From assembly GCA_029961685.1 (NCBI GenBank), contig JARWKL010000001.1, positions 61,236,814-61,300,813 of the forward strand: a stretch of DNA of 64,000 nucleotides, given 5' to 3'. The translations under genes and the position numbers were made by a program. The stretch's first letter is position 1; every line of letters starts with the position of its first letter. The stretch is from Aristolochia californica. Lineage: Eukaryota > Streptophyta > Magnoliopsida > Piperales > Aristolochiaceae. The notes under the pieces are model-generated. The model did not search any database, was not told the DNA's origin, and saw only the letters and a program-made list of their open reading frames with translations. Positions 34,201-49,200 of the stretch are shown here, in pieces.

Positions 34201-37200
34201 TGGGTTTTTGACACAATTAAGTGTTAAAAAACAGAAGAAAGAGTGTCGAAGTGGGGACTTATCTCACTTGAGGGCTATGTGCCTTCAAATGCAGGTAGGT
34301 GGCCTCTGAAACTGCTTCCCCGCCAAAGACTGAATAGCTAACTCAGTACCCCCTTCTCTTGGTTTTTCAAGGTGTCAACGGACAACATGTCTCAATTTGT
34401 TGCATTCAAAGAGTGAGCTCAAAAATTCTGGGCAATAATCTCGAAGGTGTCCTCATGCCAAAGTTCAGGGGGTGGGTTGTGGATTTTTATCCAGTGTGAG
34501 AATTGTCCACATGGGGTTGTTCCATTCTATGGCTCAATTGAAAGAATGAGATCAATTGGGCGTGGTTGGTCTCGTGCAAGGATGTGATCATGATCCAGCT
34601 GGCATGCAAGCCAAACCAGCCATTTGTTTGGCTGGAGAAATGAGATGGCATGTAGCTAGTTGAGCTGCCAGACAATGGAGAGCTTGTTCAGCTAGTCTTG
34701 GAGAATTTTTGGTTTCTATTTGCATTGACTACTACGTAGTTGGAGAGTTGTTTCCTCCCTGCTGTCAGAATGTGATAAAAAATATGCAACGTTGGGAGAG
34801 GTTGCATGCTGGGGAGATTGTGCTTGATAATGGGTTATTGAGGAGTAGTTGGAGGGAGAGGTGCAGAAGGGGCAGGAGAGTTGGTAGTGGGGGTTGTCTT
34901 GGTGGTTCTGGTGGGGTTTTGGATTATCTCTGGGTTGCTTGAGCAGGCAAGAAACTGTGACAAACATCAAGAGAACAGATTCTCACATTTGACAATTTTC
35001 ATAGAAGAGGCTTCACTGTCCTTGACCGTTCATGTCCACTCTGTGGAGTATGCGATGAGACAATCCAATATGTTCTCTTACATTGTGGATTTTCCTGACA
35101 AGTTTGGATGAAGATTTTATAGAAGATAGGGCTCCAAATGGGGCTTCATCTGGACCTCTTTGGCACCTATGAGATGGTAAGGGGGATCCGCCTTCGTCGG
35201 TTGGGCAAGTTAATTCTTTTGGCAAGTCTTGCACATGCCTTGGTGCTTATGGCTCGAGCAAAAAAGCCAGAGATTCAACTTCAAAGCTAGCACCCCGGAC
35301 AATATGGCTTCACATGCTGTGGGCCTTATCTTGAGCTGGTTACATGCCAGAAAAGAGTTTGCCACTCTATTGGGTGTTTCCCTTCAGGAAAACTGAAGGT
35401 TGATCGCTCAGATGTTGGGCCCTTGCAAGGACTCCAGTTATAGCCATTTGGGATCCTCCCTCTTGCAACTACATCACACTCAATTTTGATGGTAGTGTTA
35501 TTGGCTGACCTGGGCCGGCTGGAGTAGGTGGTGTTTTCAGAGGCAACAATGGAGACCCTATTCTTTTTTATGTTGGGCCGGTGGGCATAGCCAATTCAAA
35601 TATTGCTGAAGTAAGTTCTCTTCTATTCGGCTTCCGAATCTTCAAGGAATGTCTCCATGGCAAACTAATTATTGAAGGAGACTCAAAGACTGTCATCAGT
35701 TGGTGTTCAAAAGATAGTTCCCCTACTTGGCATTACTGGCCTATCACCGATTGTATTGCTGACATTGTGTCTTCTATTCATTGTAATTGGAATCTCATTC
35801 CTAGATCAGCCAACTCTTTGGTTGATAAATTGGCGAAATTTGGAACTTCCCAGTAATCTCTCATTGTTTGGGAAGGCTTCCCCCCTTTGTAAATTGCTCT
35901 CTTGAGCTTTTGTCTTAATAAAATTCAGCATCACTTAAAAAAAAAAGTTCCAGTTAAACTGACCTTTGGTAGTCGGAATATAGATCCTTTCTAGAATCTG
36001 TTTTCCATGATAATGAATGATCTTACACTCGAAGTTGCTGTTCCTATGGGAGGCACTGAAGATGTGGGTGGTTGGGAATGAGTGGATGGTTGATATTTCA
36101 CTTCAGCTGTGAATAGAGTCACTCAGTGCAATGATGGGGAGACGTGGATCCCGATTCTGGTTGAGATCTTGAATCTCACCTCTCCTCTACAGGTGAAATC
36201 GTTGATCCTGAGTGAAGTTTCCCTGTACCTGAAAAATCTCGATCTGAAACTCATGTTCTGGTCTTTGTTGATTCTTCCTGCCTTTTTATGCATCACAGTT
36301 TGCGATCTGCTTGAATCGTCCTGCTCCTCCATATCGTCACCACCTGCAACAGCTGAAGGGAGTCTCCACTGAGACTCATCTCCATGCCTTTGACCTTTAG
36401 CTTGCTCAATCTCTCTAGATCTCCTCTCCTTCTTGCTCTCTCTCTCTCCCTCTTGCTGTTTCTCCCTCTTGCTCTCATTCTCATGCCCCTTTATCTCACC
36501 AATGTAAAGGCAAAACGACACTTGCATTGGCCTGAATGATGGGGAATTTACTTAATGCTGCATAATATGGACTATACACTCCACCTTCCTGCCCACTGAG
36601 TGAGATCTGTTTTCAAAAGTTCTAGTATTCATTTTCTCCATAAGCCCCAAATGGTGGCATAGGCACTTGCCAAACTTAAAACTGTCCCTTGTTTAGACAA
36701 ACTTCAAGAATGCAATAGTAAATCAGTGAAAAACAGAAATGACTGAAATTTTTGCAGCATGATACTCCGAACATCAAAAGCAAAGGTACAATCTAGAAAA
36801 ACATGATCCTTAGATTCATCATCAAGCAAACAAAAACTAACAACTAACATCTTGAATAATCTGCTCACGGTAAAGGCGCTGATCTATTGTTAAATTTTCC
36901 TTTTAGAAGCATGCCACATGAAATATTTATTTTTTTATTTTTGGAAGGAGAGGACTAGTCCATTCTAAAGTTGACAATGGATATCTGAGATCCACCCCTC
37001 CACCATGTGGCCGTTGAGCCAAAAGCCTAATCTATGACTTTCATTTGTTTTACTCAAATTTCTCTCCTTTGGTGGTGGAAAGTTACTGAAAGGTGGTCAT
37101 TGACTGGTGTGCTAACAATTTGCACTTAGGTCCTAATTATTAAGAGTTACAAGACATTGACCACTCTCTCTCTCTCTCTTGTTTGGCTGCATGTTATGTG

Positions 37201-40200
37201 GTTAATAATCAGGTTGATTTCCTTGCTAGAGAGAGAGCTTCTTTGTTAGATGTTATTGTAAACTATTTTAATGTTTACTGACTCTTGTTTGGCTTCTCTT
37301 GCTTTTCTTTTTAGGAGATAATTGTTGCTTTGTAGTTCACTTTTCCTTTAATTACACATCCACCTCTCGAAATTAAAAAATCCTTATTGTATGCACTCCT
37401 CTAATTTTCTCATTTCAAGGGCATAATTTTAGTAACTAGAGTAAAATGATACAAGACCTTCATTTTTTTTACTCAAATGATCTATGACCTTCATTTGTTT
37501 TACTCAAATTTCTCTCCTTTGGTGGTGGAAAGTGACTGAAAGGTGGTCATTGACTGGTGTGCTAACAATTTGCACTTAGGTCCTAATTATTAAGAGATAC
37601 AAGACATTGACCACTCTCTCTCTCTCTCTCTCTTGTTTGGCTGCATGTTATGTGGTTAATAATCAGGTTGATTTCCTTGCTAGAGAGAGAGCTTCTTTGT
37701 TAGATGTTTTTGTAAACTATTTTAATGTTTACTGACTCTTGTTTGGCTTCTCTTGCTTTTCTTTTTAGGAGATAATTGTTTCTTTGTAGTTCACTTTTCC
37801 TTTAATTACACATCCACCTCTCGAAATTAAAAAATCCTTACTCTCATTTCAAGGGCATAATTTTAGTAACTAGAGTAAAATGATACAAGAGGATGATAGG
37901 AAAGAAATCGTTCAAAATACTCCTATTCGATCTAGTCTCTCACTTGATCTCTCTCTTTTTTTTCCCAGAGGGTTCAATGTTTGAAGAAGAAGTTCTATTT
38001 CCATTTTCAAGATTATGTTGACTTGATTATGTGGAGGGTAGGTTTCCCATGGTAATATGTGCTTTATTTGGTACTAGTGCTTTATGTGATGCATTGAGGA
38101 TGATGATCTGTCATATATTTCCAGGTTCTAAATCTTTACTTTAACCGTTGTTTTTTTTAACAAATCTACTTATTGTTTACTGTTAGGATTTTACTTTTTA
38201 TGTTTTTAACCTCTGTTAATCTCTGATATTGTTGGAGACATAGAATATTAGTGGAATATTAGCAGCATTAGTTTGATAAGTCAGATGTGATGCTATTGTT
38301 TTATGCTGATTTTTATTTTTTTTTGTGCAAGAATTATGCTTAAAATATGTAACTTTTATTTTCTTCTGAAAAGGTGAATAATAACAACTTTGCCTATTAA
38401 CATGTAAAGTGCTTGCTCACAGGAGAAGGTTTATTTTTGAAAATAATGACAGAAGGATGGTTTAGTTACTTTTAGATAATTAGGTCTTATTATCTTCAAA
38501 CTTTTGCTACTCATTATCTATTTAAAGAGTTTTACTGGTCATCTGTGGACCAGTTGGACCAAAGATCTTTTCATTCCTTTACTTTCTCTTTCTGTGTTCA
38601 CTCTTCTTGTGATTACTATTTTTCTTCTTCTCTCTCCTTTATTATTTTTCTTGAATGAGAATGACGATATTTTATCAGTGAGAAAAAATATGAGGGTGCT
38701 ATAATTTCTCTCCTTCCTTTCTTTCAAAGATAATATGTGCATTTCATAATTTATGGATTTATTCTGCTGTACATCCCTGAACAGGTACAGTTTTTAGATC
38801 GGCATCACCTGTTAATCAAACTTGGTAGTGTTGACGGAGGGGTAAGCATTACAAACCTTGGACCAAAATTTTAGGGCAAAGGTAAAAATTTATAAATGCT
38901 GGTTGACTCATGAATGGCAATGACTTGAATCCTGCATATAAGAGGTATCCTGGAGAGTTTTTTTGAAAAATCTACAAAACTATTCTTGGCTAATGGGTTA
39001 AAATCAAGGAGATGGTTCGTTTCATGTGAGAATATATATCAAATCCTTTTCAGTGTAGGTAACGCTGCTCTTGCTGGAGCCTTTATTGGACATATTAACA
39101 TTCCTCAAAATAGAAAATCAGCCTTGCATAACTGGGATTTGTTTCTGAAGAAAAGCAGCCTCCAATGACCCTCCAACTTCTCAGCATCTTGGGGTTGATT
39201 CTAATTCCACTTGAAAGGGGACTTTTCCTGATATGCTCAGGAAGTACTTGTTTGATTCTAAATTGCAGATTTCTGTTGTTTGAAATGGTGATTCTAAATT
39301 ACAGATGAAGAAACTCTGGCATTGACAGCTTTTTTTTAATGAAATTTTTTGGGAATTGCTATGGTTAAGAATACACAAAAATACTTCAGAACACAACATG
39401 CTAAAGCAAGGCCAATGGCCGAAGTAAAAAAGAACTCAACTAAGAAATAAAAACAGAAAATGTCAAGCTAGAGTAAAAGAACAGGACTCCTGCATGCACC
39501 AGGGAATCTGCCATACTATTTTCACTTTGGGGTGTATGACACCATCTAGTCTGAAGAGAACTGCAATCTATTTGCACTTGGGGGCGTTCATGATAGAAAG
39601 AATTTGAATTTCTATTAGAATGATGAAGGAGGAGGAAGGGGAAGGAAAGTAGGAAGGGTCAATTAACTGAAAAAAGAGAAGCTGTATGATGCCTCTCTCA
39701 TACATTCTATTTATAACTATAAACAATCGATTGCAAAAGAACTGTTTGTGCCCAGGAATCTGCCATGCTATCTGCACTTCGGGGTGTATGACACTAATCT
39801 GAAGAAACTAGAGTCTATTTGCATTTGGGAGTGTTCATGATAGAAAGAATGTGAACTTTTGTGAGAACAATAATGGATAAGAAGAGGTGAGAAAGTAGGA
39901 AGGGTTGATTTACAGAAAAGAGAGAAGCTGTAGGATGGCTCTCCCATATTCTATTTATAATTGTATAACAATTAAAATCAGACCTAACCTATACTACCCA
40001 AATCCTGATTACACCCAACTTAATAAGATATCTTGCAATACGTAAGAAAAAAGCAACAACTGAAAAGAAAATTTCCAACTAGGTGACGTCCATATGCTGC
40101 TTCAATGAGCCTTCCTCTTAACTTCCTTAAGTAACTCGCACTTATGAGACTCCCTCTTCCGTGACTCTCTACTTGGACTTCACAAGATTTCCTGTTTCAC

Positions 40201-43200
40201 TCTACCCCTTGATTTGAAGCTTGTAACTTATGCTTGCAATAAATTTTTTTGCTTCACTCTTCAATTAACTCATAGATGCTTCAACTTGTTCCGCAATTGG
40301 CTGCAAATCGCTGTTGATTTTAAGAACACAAATTCTTCATCCTCCACTCCCCCTCATGCACTTGGATGTACTAAAAAAACTTTGCTCTGGATCAATCATC
40401 AGACCACTGCTCTTGAAAATTCTTGGACAAGCATCACTATAAGCTTCTTCCCCTCAAGCTGGGAAACCATGATACAAAAGACCTAGCTTGGGTAAAATTA
40501 AATAAGAATGATGTCATCACCACTTCTAACCATTTGATAAGACTTCAAACACCAGCACAACAATTCTAAGTTGAGTTTAAAAAATGCGGAACCACCCACT
40601 TAAAAGGGGAACTACCAACTTTTAAAGGCAGTAGTAGGAAACCGTTCAATTTTAAGGGCAATATCAGACAAAACTTGACTATACTCAAGTTGGTTCTACA
40701 CTAAGAGGATTTGACATCTACCAAGTGCTGGAACAGGAATAAATCTCTAGCTGGTTTCCTAACTTGCCACAGCCCATTACAATGGTAGAAACCGTAGCAG
40801 AAGATAAAGTTCATGCTCATCAACTTTGGTTAGACGTACTCCTAGAACAACAAATCACATGTACATACCCGTAAAATCTTTAGAGAAGGCATGTCATAGA
40901 GTGACGCTGCCAATAGTGGTGGGCATTGCTACAAAGTGATGGAAAAACATCTGAGTGGAGAAATACTAGTGGAATTTTTGAAGTCTTTACTCCTGTACAG
41001 AGTCCTTTCCATGTGATTTGAACTCCACATGTATGGAAATTCCAAGAAAGGGATCGACCAGGTTGACTAAACTCAAGGTTGACCAAGTTGATTTAGTTGA
41101 CATGGTTAAAACATGTCGTGCAGAGATTTGCTTGTTTCCTGCGCTCACACCTGCAAGCGAAGCACTAAAAGCAATGTGAGCCAGCTTGTAGTAAGAGGGG
41201 GGCACTTGCAGCCTTATCTCCCGTTTTCACTACCTGTCGTATGTTACTTAGCAAGCGTTTGGTGGCTATCTGAGTTCTGTGCAGCTCAATCACGCATAAC
41301 AGTCAATTTCTAATGCACAAGCCCCTTATAGCAATAGGCACTTGTCGCTGGCCCTATTGGGCTCTCTTGTTATAAGACGCTTTATAGTTAGGCTTCTCAC
41401 TCTATTTTGTAAAGCTAGCATACAAGCCCGAGCCCCAAGTCCACAATAGCAATGGGCGTAAACCTCTCTATTGGCCACACCAACCCTCGCCTAAGGTAAT
41501 CGCCTTATGGCTCTATTGTGTAAGGGCTTGTGCGAGACTCAGTGGCCCCTATGGCCCTATTGTATTGCTTAGCTGTTTAATAAATAGGCAAGGCGACACC
41601 CTAACTAGCTTTACTTCTTCTTCTTTGCCATTTTTGTCTTTAATTCTTCCTTTCTCTTAGTTTACATGGTTCAAAGTGATCATTTGATTACTGTGGGTTT
41701 TTAACAAGTTTCTTCTCCTCAAGTCTGCAAATTCTCTTGAGAGGTGAATTCTCCATAATAACTGTTGATTGAAGTTAGAGGTCAGACCTTTTTCTTTTTC
41801 TTTTTCTTTGTGCCATAACCCTAATCTTGATGGATTATGTTGTCAAATTGAAAAACTTTATGTGATTTTCATGTCCTTGGAAGGTTGTTCGAGATCTTCT
41901 ATCCCAATTTTGTGCCTGCACAAGTGATACAAGTTCAATACTGCTTGCATCATCAACATCAGGGCCAATGTCAGCCCTATTTATCTTCTTGTGATGTTGT
42001 TTTTCATTAGATCTTGTTTTAGTGCAATTGTCTCAATAGGAGTTTGGTGCCCTAATTTTTGTGTTGTGTGGCCCCCATCTAAAATGCACGGGCTAATACA
42101 ATGACTTTTGGTGCTATTATCTTTAATATTATATTCTAGGGTGTGTTTGTGAGATTTTTGTTGAGGATTGCTCTATGGTTGATACTAGTGAAGTGGTTAC
42201 ACCCTCCAAAAGCTCAGGCCATTCATATAACTTCTACCAAATTGAATTGATGAAATTACATTAACTAGTTCAAGTCAGTTGATATGTTCCTTATGGCAAA
42301 AGGGAAGTTGAAAAAGAATTGATCACATTACTTGATGGTTCCCCTCTCTAAATTGGGGAAGTTGATCATGTCTGCTTGTGTTGCTTTCATCCCCTGGGGC
42401 ATCTAGATGAACACAACAATAGGAGCTTTAACGCCAATCATCTCCCCCGCGACCAGGTCATTTTCTCTATTACTAGCCTCATCTCCGCTTGGCTCCACTC
42501 TAGGAAGGAGTTTTCCACTCTTTCTGGGCTCTCGCTCAGGGAGAATTGGAGCACCATTGCTCAGATGGGAACCCCGTCGAGGCCTCAACGATGCAGGAAT
42601 GACAACCCCTTGATCTAGGCTACATCAAGATGAATTTTGAAGGCAACTCCCTCGACAATCCTGGCTTGGCCGGCTATGGTAGTGTCTTTCATGATTTGGA
42701 TGGTATTCAGCTCATGTCCTATTCTGGACCTACGGGCATTTCTGACTGCACTACTGCTGAGCTTCAGGCCGCATTTCTCCAGACCATTCCACATTGAGGG
42801 AGACTCTGCGATGATTTTTGGTTGGTTTTCCTCTCCCTTTTCCCCGTTGTAGCGTCATTGGGATGTATATTTTTCCATTATGGCCATTCTTCCCCATCTT
42901 ACCTGTATTTGGTCCCATGTGCGCAGATTTGGAAATTCTATTGCAGACGGTAGTGCTAAACAGGCAGGGGGCCTCTCTCCTTGCCCCTCTTGTTAGGGGG
43001 AGACCTACCTAATCTTGTTATTTTGTTTCAGGTAATAAATTCATCACTTTCTCAAAGAAAAAAAAAAGTTGAAATTTCTAAGTAAGGTTCCTCCTTTTCC
43101 TCATAATGATGACTGATAAGTTGAAAACAATCAGGTTATGACTTGGCTCATAAATAGTATGGAGGAAAGTCTAAGTGATTAGGTGATGAACTATAACACA

Positions 43201-46200
43201 TCAAGGGAGATTTGGGACATCTTGAAGGCTATTTTTTCACAAGAAACCAATCTGTTAAAAATTTGGAACGGTTCCTCATGGCAAAAAGGAAGTTGAAAAA
43301 GAATTGATCACATTATATTTTCTCAAATGTATCACCATCCTCATCCAATGAATTGATCACATTACTTGATGGTTCTACTTTGTTAGTCTTTGGAGAAGGA
43401 GATCACCTTTCATTCCGAATTTCATTAGCTTTTGTATTGTATGTTCCAAAATTCCCTATCAACGTATTTTTGGTTAGCAAACTTACTCTGTCACTCAATT
43501 GCCCAATCACATTTTTTTCTATCTTGTTGATTGTTTCATGACTTGCAGAATGAAAAGGAAGATTGGTTTGGGTCATGAGAGTGATTGATTGTACTCCCTT
43601 AACATTTTTTTCAAGATGAAGTATTGTTGTATTTAAGGTTGTGTCCTCTCCTTATCCATGACATCTGTGCTTGGGATATTCTTGAATAAATAAGCTACTT
43701 CAGTTCATTCATTGTCTACTTTCAAATACATTTGATTTTTGGTCATGTCAGCTAACTTAGTGCAATTGCAATACTTTACCGATCTCCCCTTGAGCAACAT
43801 ACCCAGAAGGTTGTTCCATATATACCTCCTCAACTAAATCCCCACACAAAAAGACATTTTTTATGTCAAGTTGGTATAATGGCTAGCCCTAATTAACTGC
43901 AACAGTGAATAGAATTCGAACATATGATAACCTGGCAACTGAGAAGGTCTCAGAAACATCTACATGTGTCTGGTTATAACCTTTTGCCACTGGTCTGGCT
44001 TTGTACCTCTCAATGATATCATCAACCTTTTTATTTTATTGTATACACCCACCTACATCCTATAATGGTAGCACCAGGTAGTGGCTCACATAAAGTCCAT
44101 GCTTCTATTTCGACATCTAGGTCCATTTTCCAAAGAGGGTTTACTAGAAAGTGTGGGAGAGATTAGGGTTTAGAGACCTTTATCCCCTATTTATGCTGGA
44201 GTAATATTCAAAATTATATTTATGTCTTTGCAACCATAAGCCCTAGGAAATTACTTTCTATACGAAATGACTTCCATCGAAAGTAAACAAAACCACATAA
44301 ACTCTAAACCTTATTGCCTATAGACTTTGAACCTATAAAGCAACACCTGGAGCTCCACCTTTGTAGAATCACCCAGACCAAAGGGAGCAGAATATACCTT
44401 GACAACTTGACGAAAACAGTCCTGAAGGATGCCCCCACCCCCCAGCAGGTCCCAAATACCCTCTCGAACTACCATAAAATATCTTCTTGTTCTAATTTTC
44501 TTTTATTTCTTTTCTTACCCTTGAGCATCTCTTTGCCTGAAGTATTCTTCCTTTATTTTTCAGACTCATCAAGCTTGTCCTATCTGCTTGATTGTTTTCC
44601 TGTTTCTTTCATCCTTGCAAACCCTGGTTGGCATCTGGGTAGAACTGGGCTTGCCCATTTGTGGTTTTCTATATGGTCCAAATTGGAAATCATAGGTATT
44701 TGCAGCCCACTTTTATCTCTGAAAGTGAGCTATTTACATGGTAACCCCGTATCCACCTTGTGGACCATGTTCTTTTTAGCTGGCAAGTTCTGAACTTTAC
44801 TCGTGTCATCTGTATGACAAGCTTCCATGGAACTCTAAATCAGAAGATTCCAGTACTAGCATAGTTCTTATGCTGTTTAAGTTTTCTGTTTCTCCAGTTA
44901 TCCTTTGAGAACCCTCACTGAGTACACAAAAATATGTTTGTTATCTGTGTTGAAACACCAGGTATCTCGAAATGCTGATCATCATCCTGCCTTTTTTGCT
45001 GTATACAACATGGAGACAACAGAGATGATTGCTTTTTACCAGGTAATTAGGTATTCTCTTGTGGCTGTGCTGCTGATGCATCTCTCTGTCTCTCGGTCAT
45101 CATCTCTCATGTTTTTGCAGAGTTCTGCAGAAGACCTTTATTACTTGTTTAAGAATTTCTGTGACCATTTCGATACACCGTCTAGAAATTCAATACATAC
45201 AAGTTCCATATCTTCTCATGCAAACAATATCCATGCTCAAAAGCAACTTCAGATCATAGAGAATAGAGCTACTAACTTTTCTCAGGTAAACCAGCAAATC
45301 CATATTATCAATTCCTTTGTGTTCTGGAAGTTGCAATATGAGATGTTGTTCCAAATAAGTGCTTATCATTTTGGAATAGCAGTTTGTGAAGAAAATGCTG
45401 TCAACATTACCTTTCAATTGCCAGTCACTTAGTCCATCACCATACTTTGACCAAAGGCTCTTTCGGTTTGATGAGAAGGTATGACTCAAAAAACTGAAAT
45501 CTTCTCTGTTGTTTTCTACATTTGTTATTTATTACTTGGTGGACTGTTGTTACAGCTCATTTCTGCAGCAGATAGGCCCAGACAGTCTACAGAGCATCCC
45601 ATCAAATTTATTTCAAGGAGGCAGCCAAATTCACTCAAATTCAAGATTAAACCAGGTATTAATTTTTTTATATTTCTGAATGATAAATCTAGGTAAACAA
45701 GTCCACTGTGAGAGTAGCTTGTATGGGAGAAAATGAAGGAAAAGTTATCTGAGATAGTTGAGAGCCTTGTACCTGTTAGAAAGAAATAGAGGAAGCATAA
45801 TGTTGACTGGAGCGGTGAGGAAGGATTCTAGTAAGGCCTTGATGATTGAACTAGCACATGAAAGGGCAGGATGGAGGAAATTTAGTGAACCTGTGCGCAA
45901 TGCTTGTGGAACAGGCACAAATGATATTTATTTTCTAATCTGAGATGTGAGCTTCTCGTTTTATGCTTTGCATTTCATTTTGTCATGGCTGCAATTTTTA
46001 TTTCAGTTCATCTCTTCTTTTTCCCTACTTTAGATTCCTACATATTCTATAGCCATTCCATTTTTCTTCTAGATTCTTAAGAGTCCATTCATGGTTGGTG
46101 TTGCTACCTTATTGGGTTATAAAAGTCTATAACTAATTGGAAAGCCTCTGTCCTTCTGTATCAGCTGATATAGACTGCATCAGCCTGTCCAAGAGGTTAT

Positions 46201-49200
46201 ACAATTTGGCCATGCGCAGTATGTTTTAATCAGAACTAAACCTATGAAAGGTGCTTCTGAGCCATGAATAAGTCCTTAATGCAAAGGAGTTTTGATCCAA
46301 GCCATTGTGAATTGAGAAAAGGGTGAAAAAAATATTTTAAAAGAACTCAAAGCATTTCAGACAATAAAACTTTTTTTTATAAAAAAAAATGATGATAATA
46401 TGAATTCAAGAAAGAAAAAGATACATTAAGGGAGGCTTCCTCTTACAATAAGGGATTGAAGGGAGGGACCCAATTTAGCACAAGAATCACTAGCTGAATT
46501 GGCTGATCTGAGTACGTGGACCAGGTACTAGGAGTCGAGGATACAAGATCTATAAGGTCTGCCAATGACTCCAGGGTAGGAAGGTGGAGGGGGAGCACCA
46601 ACCGATGGCGATTTGAGAATCTCCTTCGACAATGAGCGGCCCGCTGAAATGATCATGGAAGATACGAAGTCCGTGAAGGAGTCCAGATAGGTCTGATGCA
46701 ATCGAATCAGCAGTGCCAAGAGGGCCCGAGTAGCTAATAATCGCAGTACCACTACCATCGAAAATCACTCCACAAAAGCCCGCCAAACTAGGACATCTGA
46801 GACCTCACCATCAAAGTTGAGTTTGAAGTGGTCAGTCGAGGGGGGGTGCCCAAGCCACCATCTGAGCAATCACCTTCCAGTTGGTGCTATAGAGTTGGAA
46901 TTGAGTTTCCAAAAAACCACTTAAGAAGGAGAACAACTCCCATATCCTTGGTGCGTCTAATTCCCAAACCACCCATAGTCTTGGCATATAGATGTCATCC
47001 CAATTGACCAGATGATAATGAAAATCATTGCTAGTCCCACGCAATAAGAATCACCTTTTGATCATGTTAATACGTCGACAAATAGAGGTGGGGCAAGGAG
47101 CGAAGGAAAGGACGTAGTTGGGTATACTCGCCAAACAAGAGTTAAGAAGCGACAATCTGCCAACTTTAGAGAGGAGTCTCCCTTTCCAAGTAGATAAGTG
47201 ACACTCAAGTCTTTCAATTACCGGGGTCCAAAGCCCTTTCCACGGCCTGCAATCGATGAGGGAGAGCCCAAGATAAGTAGAAGAGAGAGTCATAATCGAG
47301 CAACCCGAAATATCACCCAATTTCGTGTTGGCATCGCCCTCAACAAACTTCTTAAAACGGGCCCGTTGCTTCCATTGCACCTACTCAGTGTGAATAATAG
47401 ACTGAAGTTTATTCTGAAGATCAGCATGAAGAGAGAATTTGGAGTAAGAAAGTCACCTTTGCTCTTCAATTAGGTTAAGGCCGGCAATCTGAGACTGGAG
47501 GGAAGACTTGTTGGTAATGGTAGAAAGACGACATTTCAAGGACCTGGACTTGGAGTTTGCTCTTTAGTTGTTTCAATTTTTGAGGATGGTGCCCCCAATG
47601 GTTCCCCATCAAGAGTGGATTCGGTCAACAAACTGATTGTCAAAAAGCCAAGAGTTGTCAAACCGGAAAGGAGTCGGGCCCCATTTGTCGATTTTTGTGT
47701 CAATCTGAGATTATATTATTCTCCCTGAGATTGATCAAGGAGTTATTCGCTAGATAAAGGAGGAACTATGTATAGTATTTCAAACTAAAGACCTTGTGTT
47801 ATTGAAGTATTACAATCCCAACATGGCATTATTTTATCTCAAAGAAAATATGTGTTGGATCTATTACAAGAAATTGGAATGCTTGGATGTAGACCACTGG
47901 ATACTCTCATGGACTCGAACGTAAAATTGTGTTCAGGTTCTAGACATGAGGTAGATGTTGATAGTTTCAAAGGCTGGTTAGTTGGGTAATTTATTGAACA
48001 GTTACTAGACCAATATCTCTTTTGTTGTAAGTGTTATTAGCCAATTTATACATAAACCTCATTAGTCCCATTGGCATGCTCTTAAAAGAATTTTGAGATA
48101 TCTAAAGAAGAATCCTGGTTAAGGACTTGTGCATAAGAATCACTCTCATTTTAATATTGAAAGATTTACACCTTGGTTGGTGGAAATTTAGTTACTTTGT
48201 GTAGCAAGAAACAAAATATGGTGGTTATATCTAATGCGGAGGCGGATTATAGAATTACAGCACAAACAATTAGTGAAATATTATTGTTGCAGTCATTGCT
48301 CACAGAACTAGGTTTCCTTGCAAAATCTCCTATACAACTCCGTTGTGATAATCAAACGACTATTCATATTGCTACAAACCTAGTGCTCCATGAGAGACGA
48401 AGCACATTGAGATTGGTTGTCCCTTTATTCGGGAAAAAACTAAAAGCCGGAATATGATAGTTGTATTCTAATTCCGAATCTGAGACTTTGCATTTCAGAT
48501 CTGGATATTTGAATCTGATTTGGAAGATCTGAAATTTTGGATATAATCTAACATGTCTAATTCTGATTCAGATCAGATCCGGGTACAATCTGGATCTATA
48601 TATGGCCCTAAGAGTGAAGCTTGTTCAAGTTTATCCAGAGTAGAGGTGAAGTGTTAATCAGAGTTGTTGCCATAGTTAAGCTTTTTTCTAGACATCCAAG
48701 CAATGGGGCAGTGGATAATGGACAAAAAAGAATTTGTGAAATGGCCGAGTGTAAGATCAAGTGAAAGATCAAGCTAAAGCTGAAGATTGGCAAACTAATT
48801 GCTTCATTGAAGACATGCAAGACCTCAACACTGAATTTTTTTTGTTTTTTGTTTTTAACTTTGATACATTTGTAACAAGCTGAAATTGTGAACTCTAGTT
48901 TGAAGAGTGTGAAATACGGTAAGGTAGTTAAGTAATATTTTAGGAAATTGCGTTTGTTTATGTTTCCTAGTTCAGTTTCCTATTTTACTAGCTTTCCTAT
49001 GTATTTAATGGTAGAAAATTAGGTTGAATTGGTCTCCATATGAGTTGTGGGGATTTTTGGCAATGTTTTCTATTAAAAATATAGGGTTACACAAAGAGAG
49101 GAGATTCCTTTGTTTTTTTTTGTCTCTCCCACTTGTTCGACTTCTCTCTCTCTCTCTCACGTTCCCACTCTTTCATCTTGCACTCTTGCAGTTTTATACG

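Larger units (their letters stand above)
29503..37968 (+). other. DET1: DET1 intron b (8.5 kb)
   Basis: It runs from GTTGGT to TTTCCCAG. It holds a 140-bp LINE tail, a gypsy relic split by A2 with its nested TRIM-2, a LINE 3' half, a LINE zinc-region relic and a 450-bp tandem duplication. Bases 29503-29930 show only AT-rich intron sequence with a duplicated ATGGGCCATA motif. Confidence 0.88.
38842..44961 (+). other. DET1: DET1 intron d (6.1 kb)
   Basis: It runs from GTAAGC to ACACCAG. It contains a LINE tail, copia pieces in both orientations and a LINE 3' fragment. The stretches 38842-39331 and 44071-44961 show no recognisable element. Confidence 0.85.
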
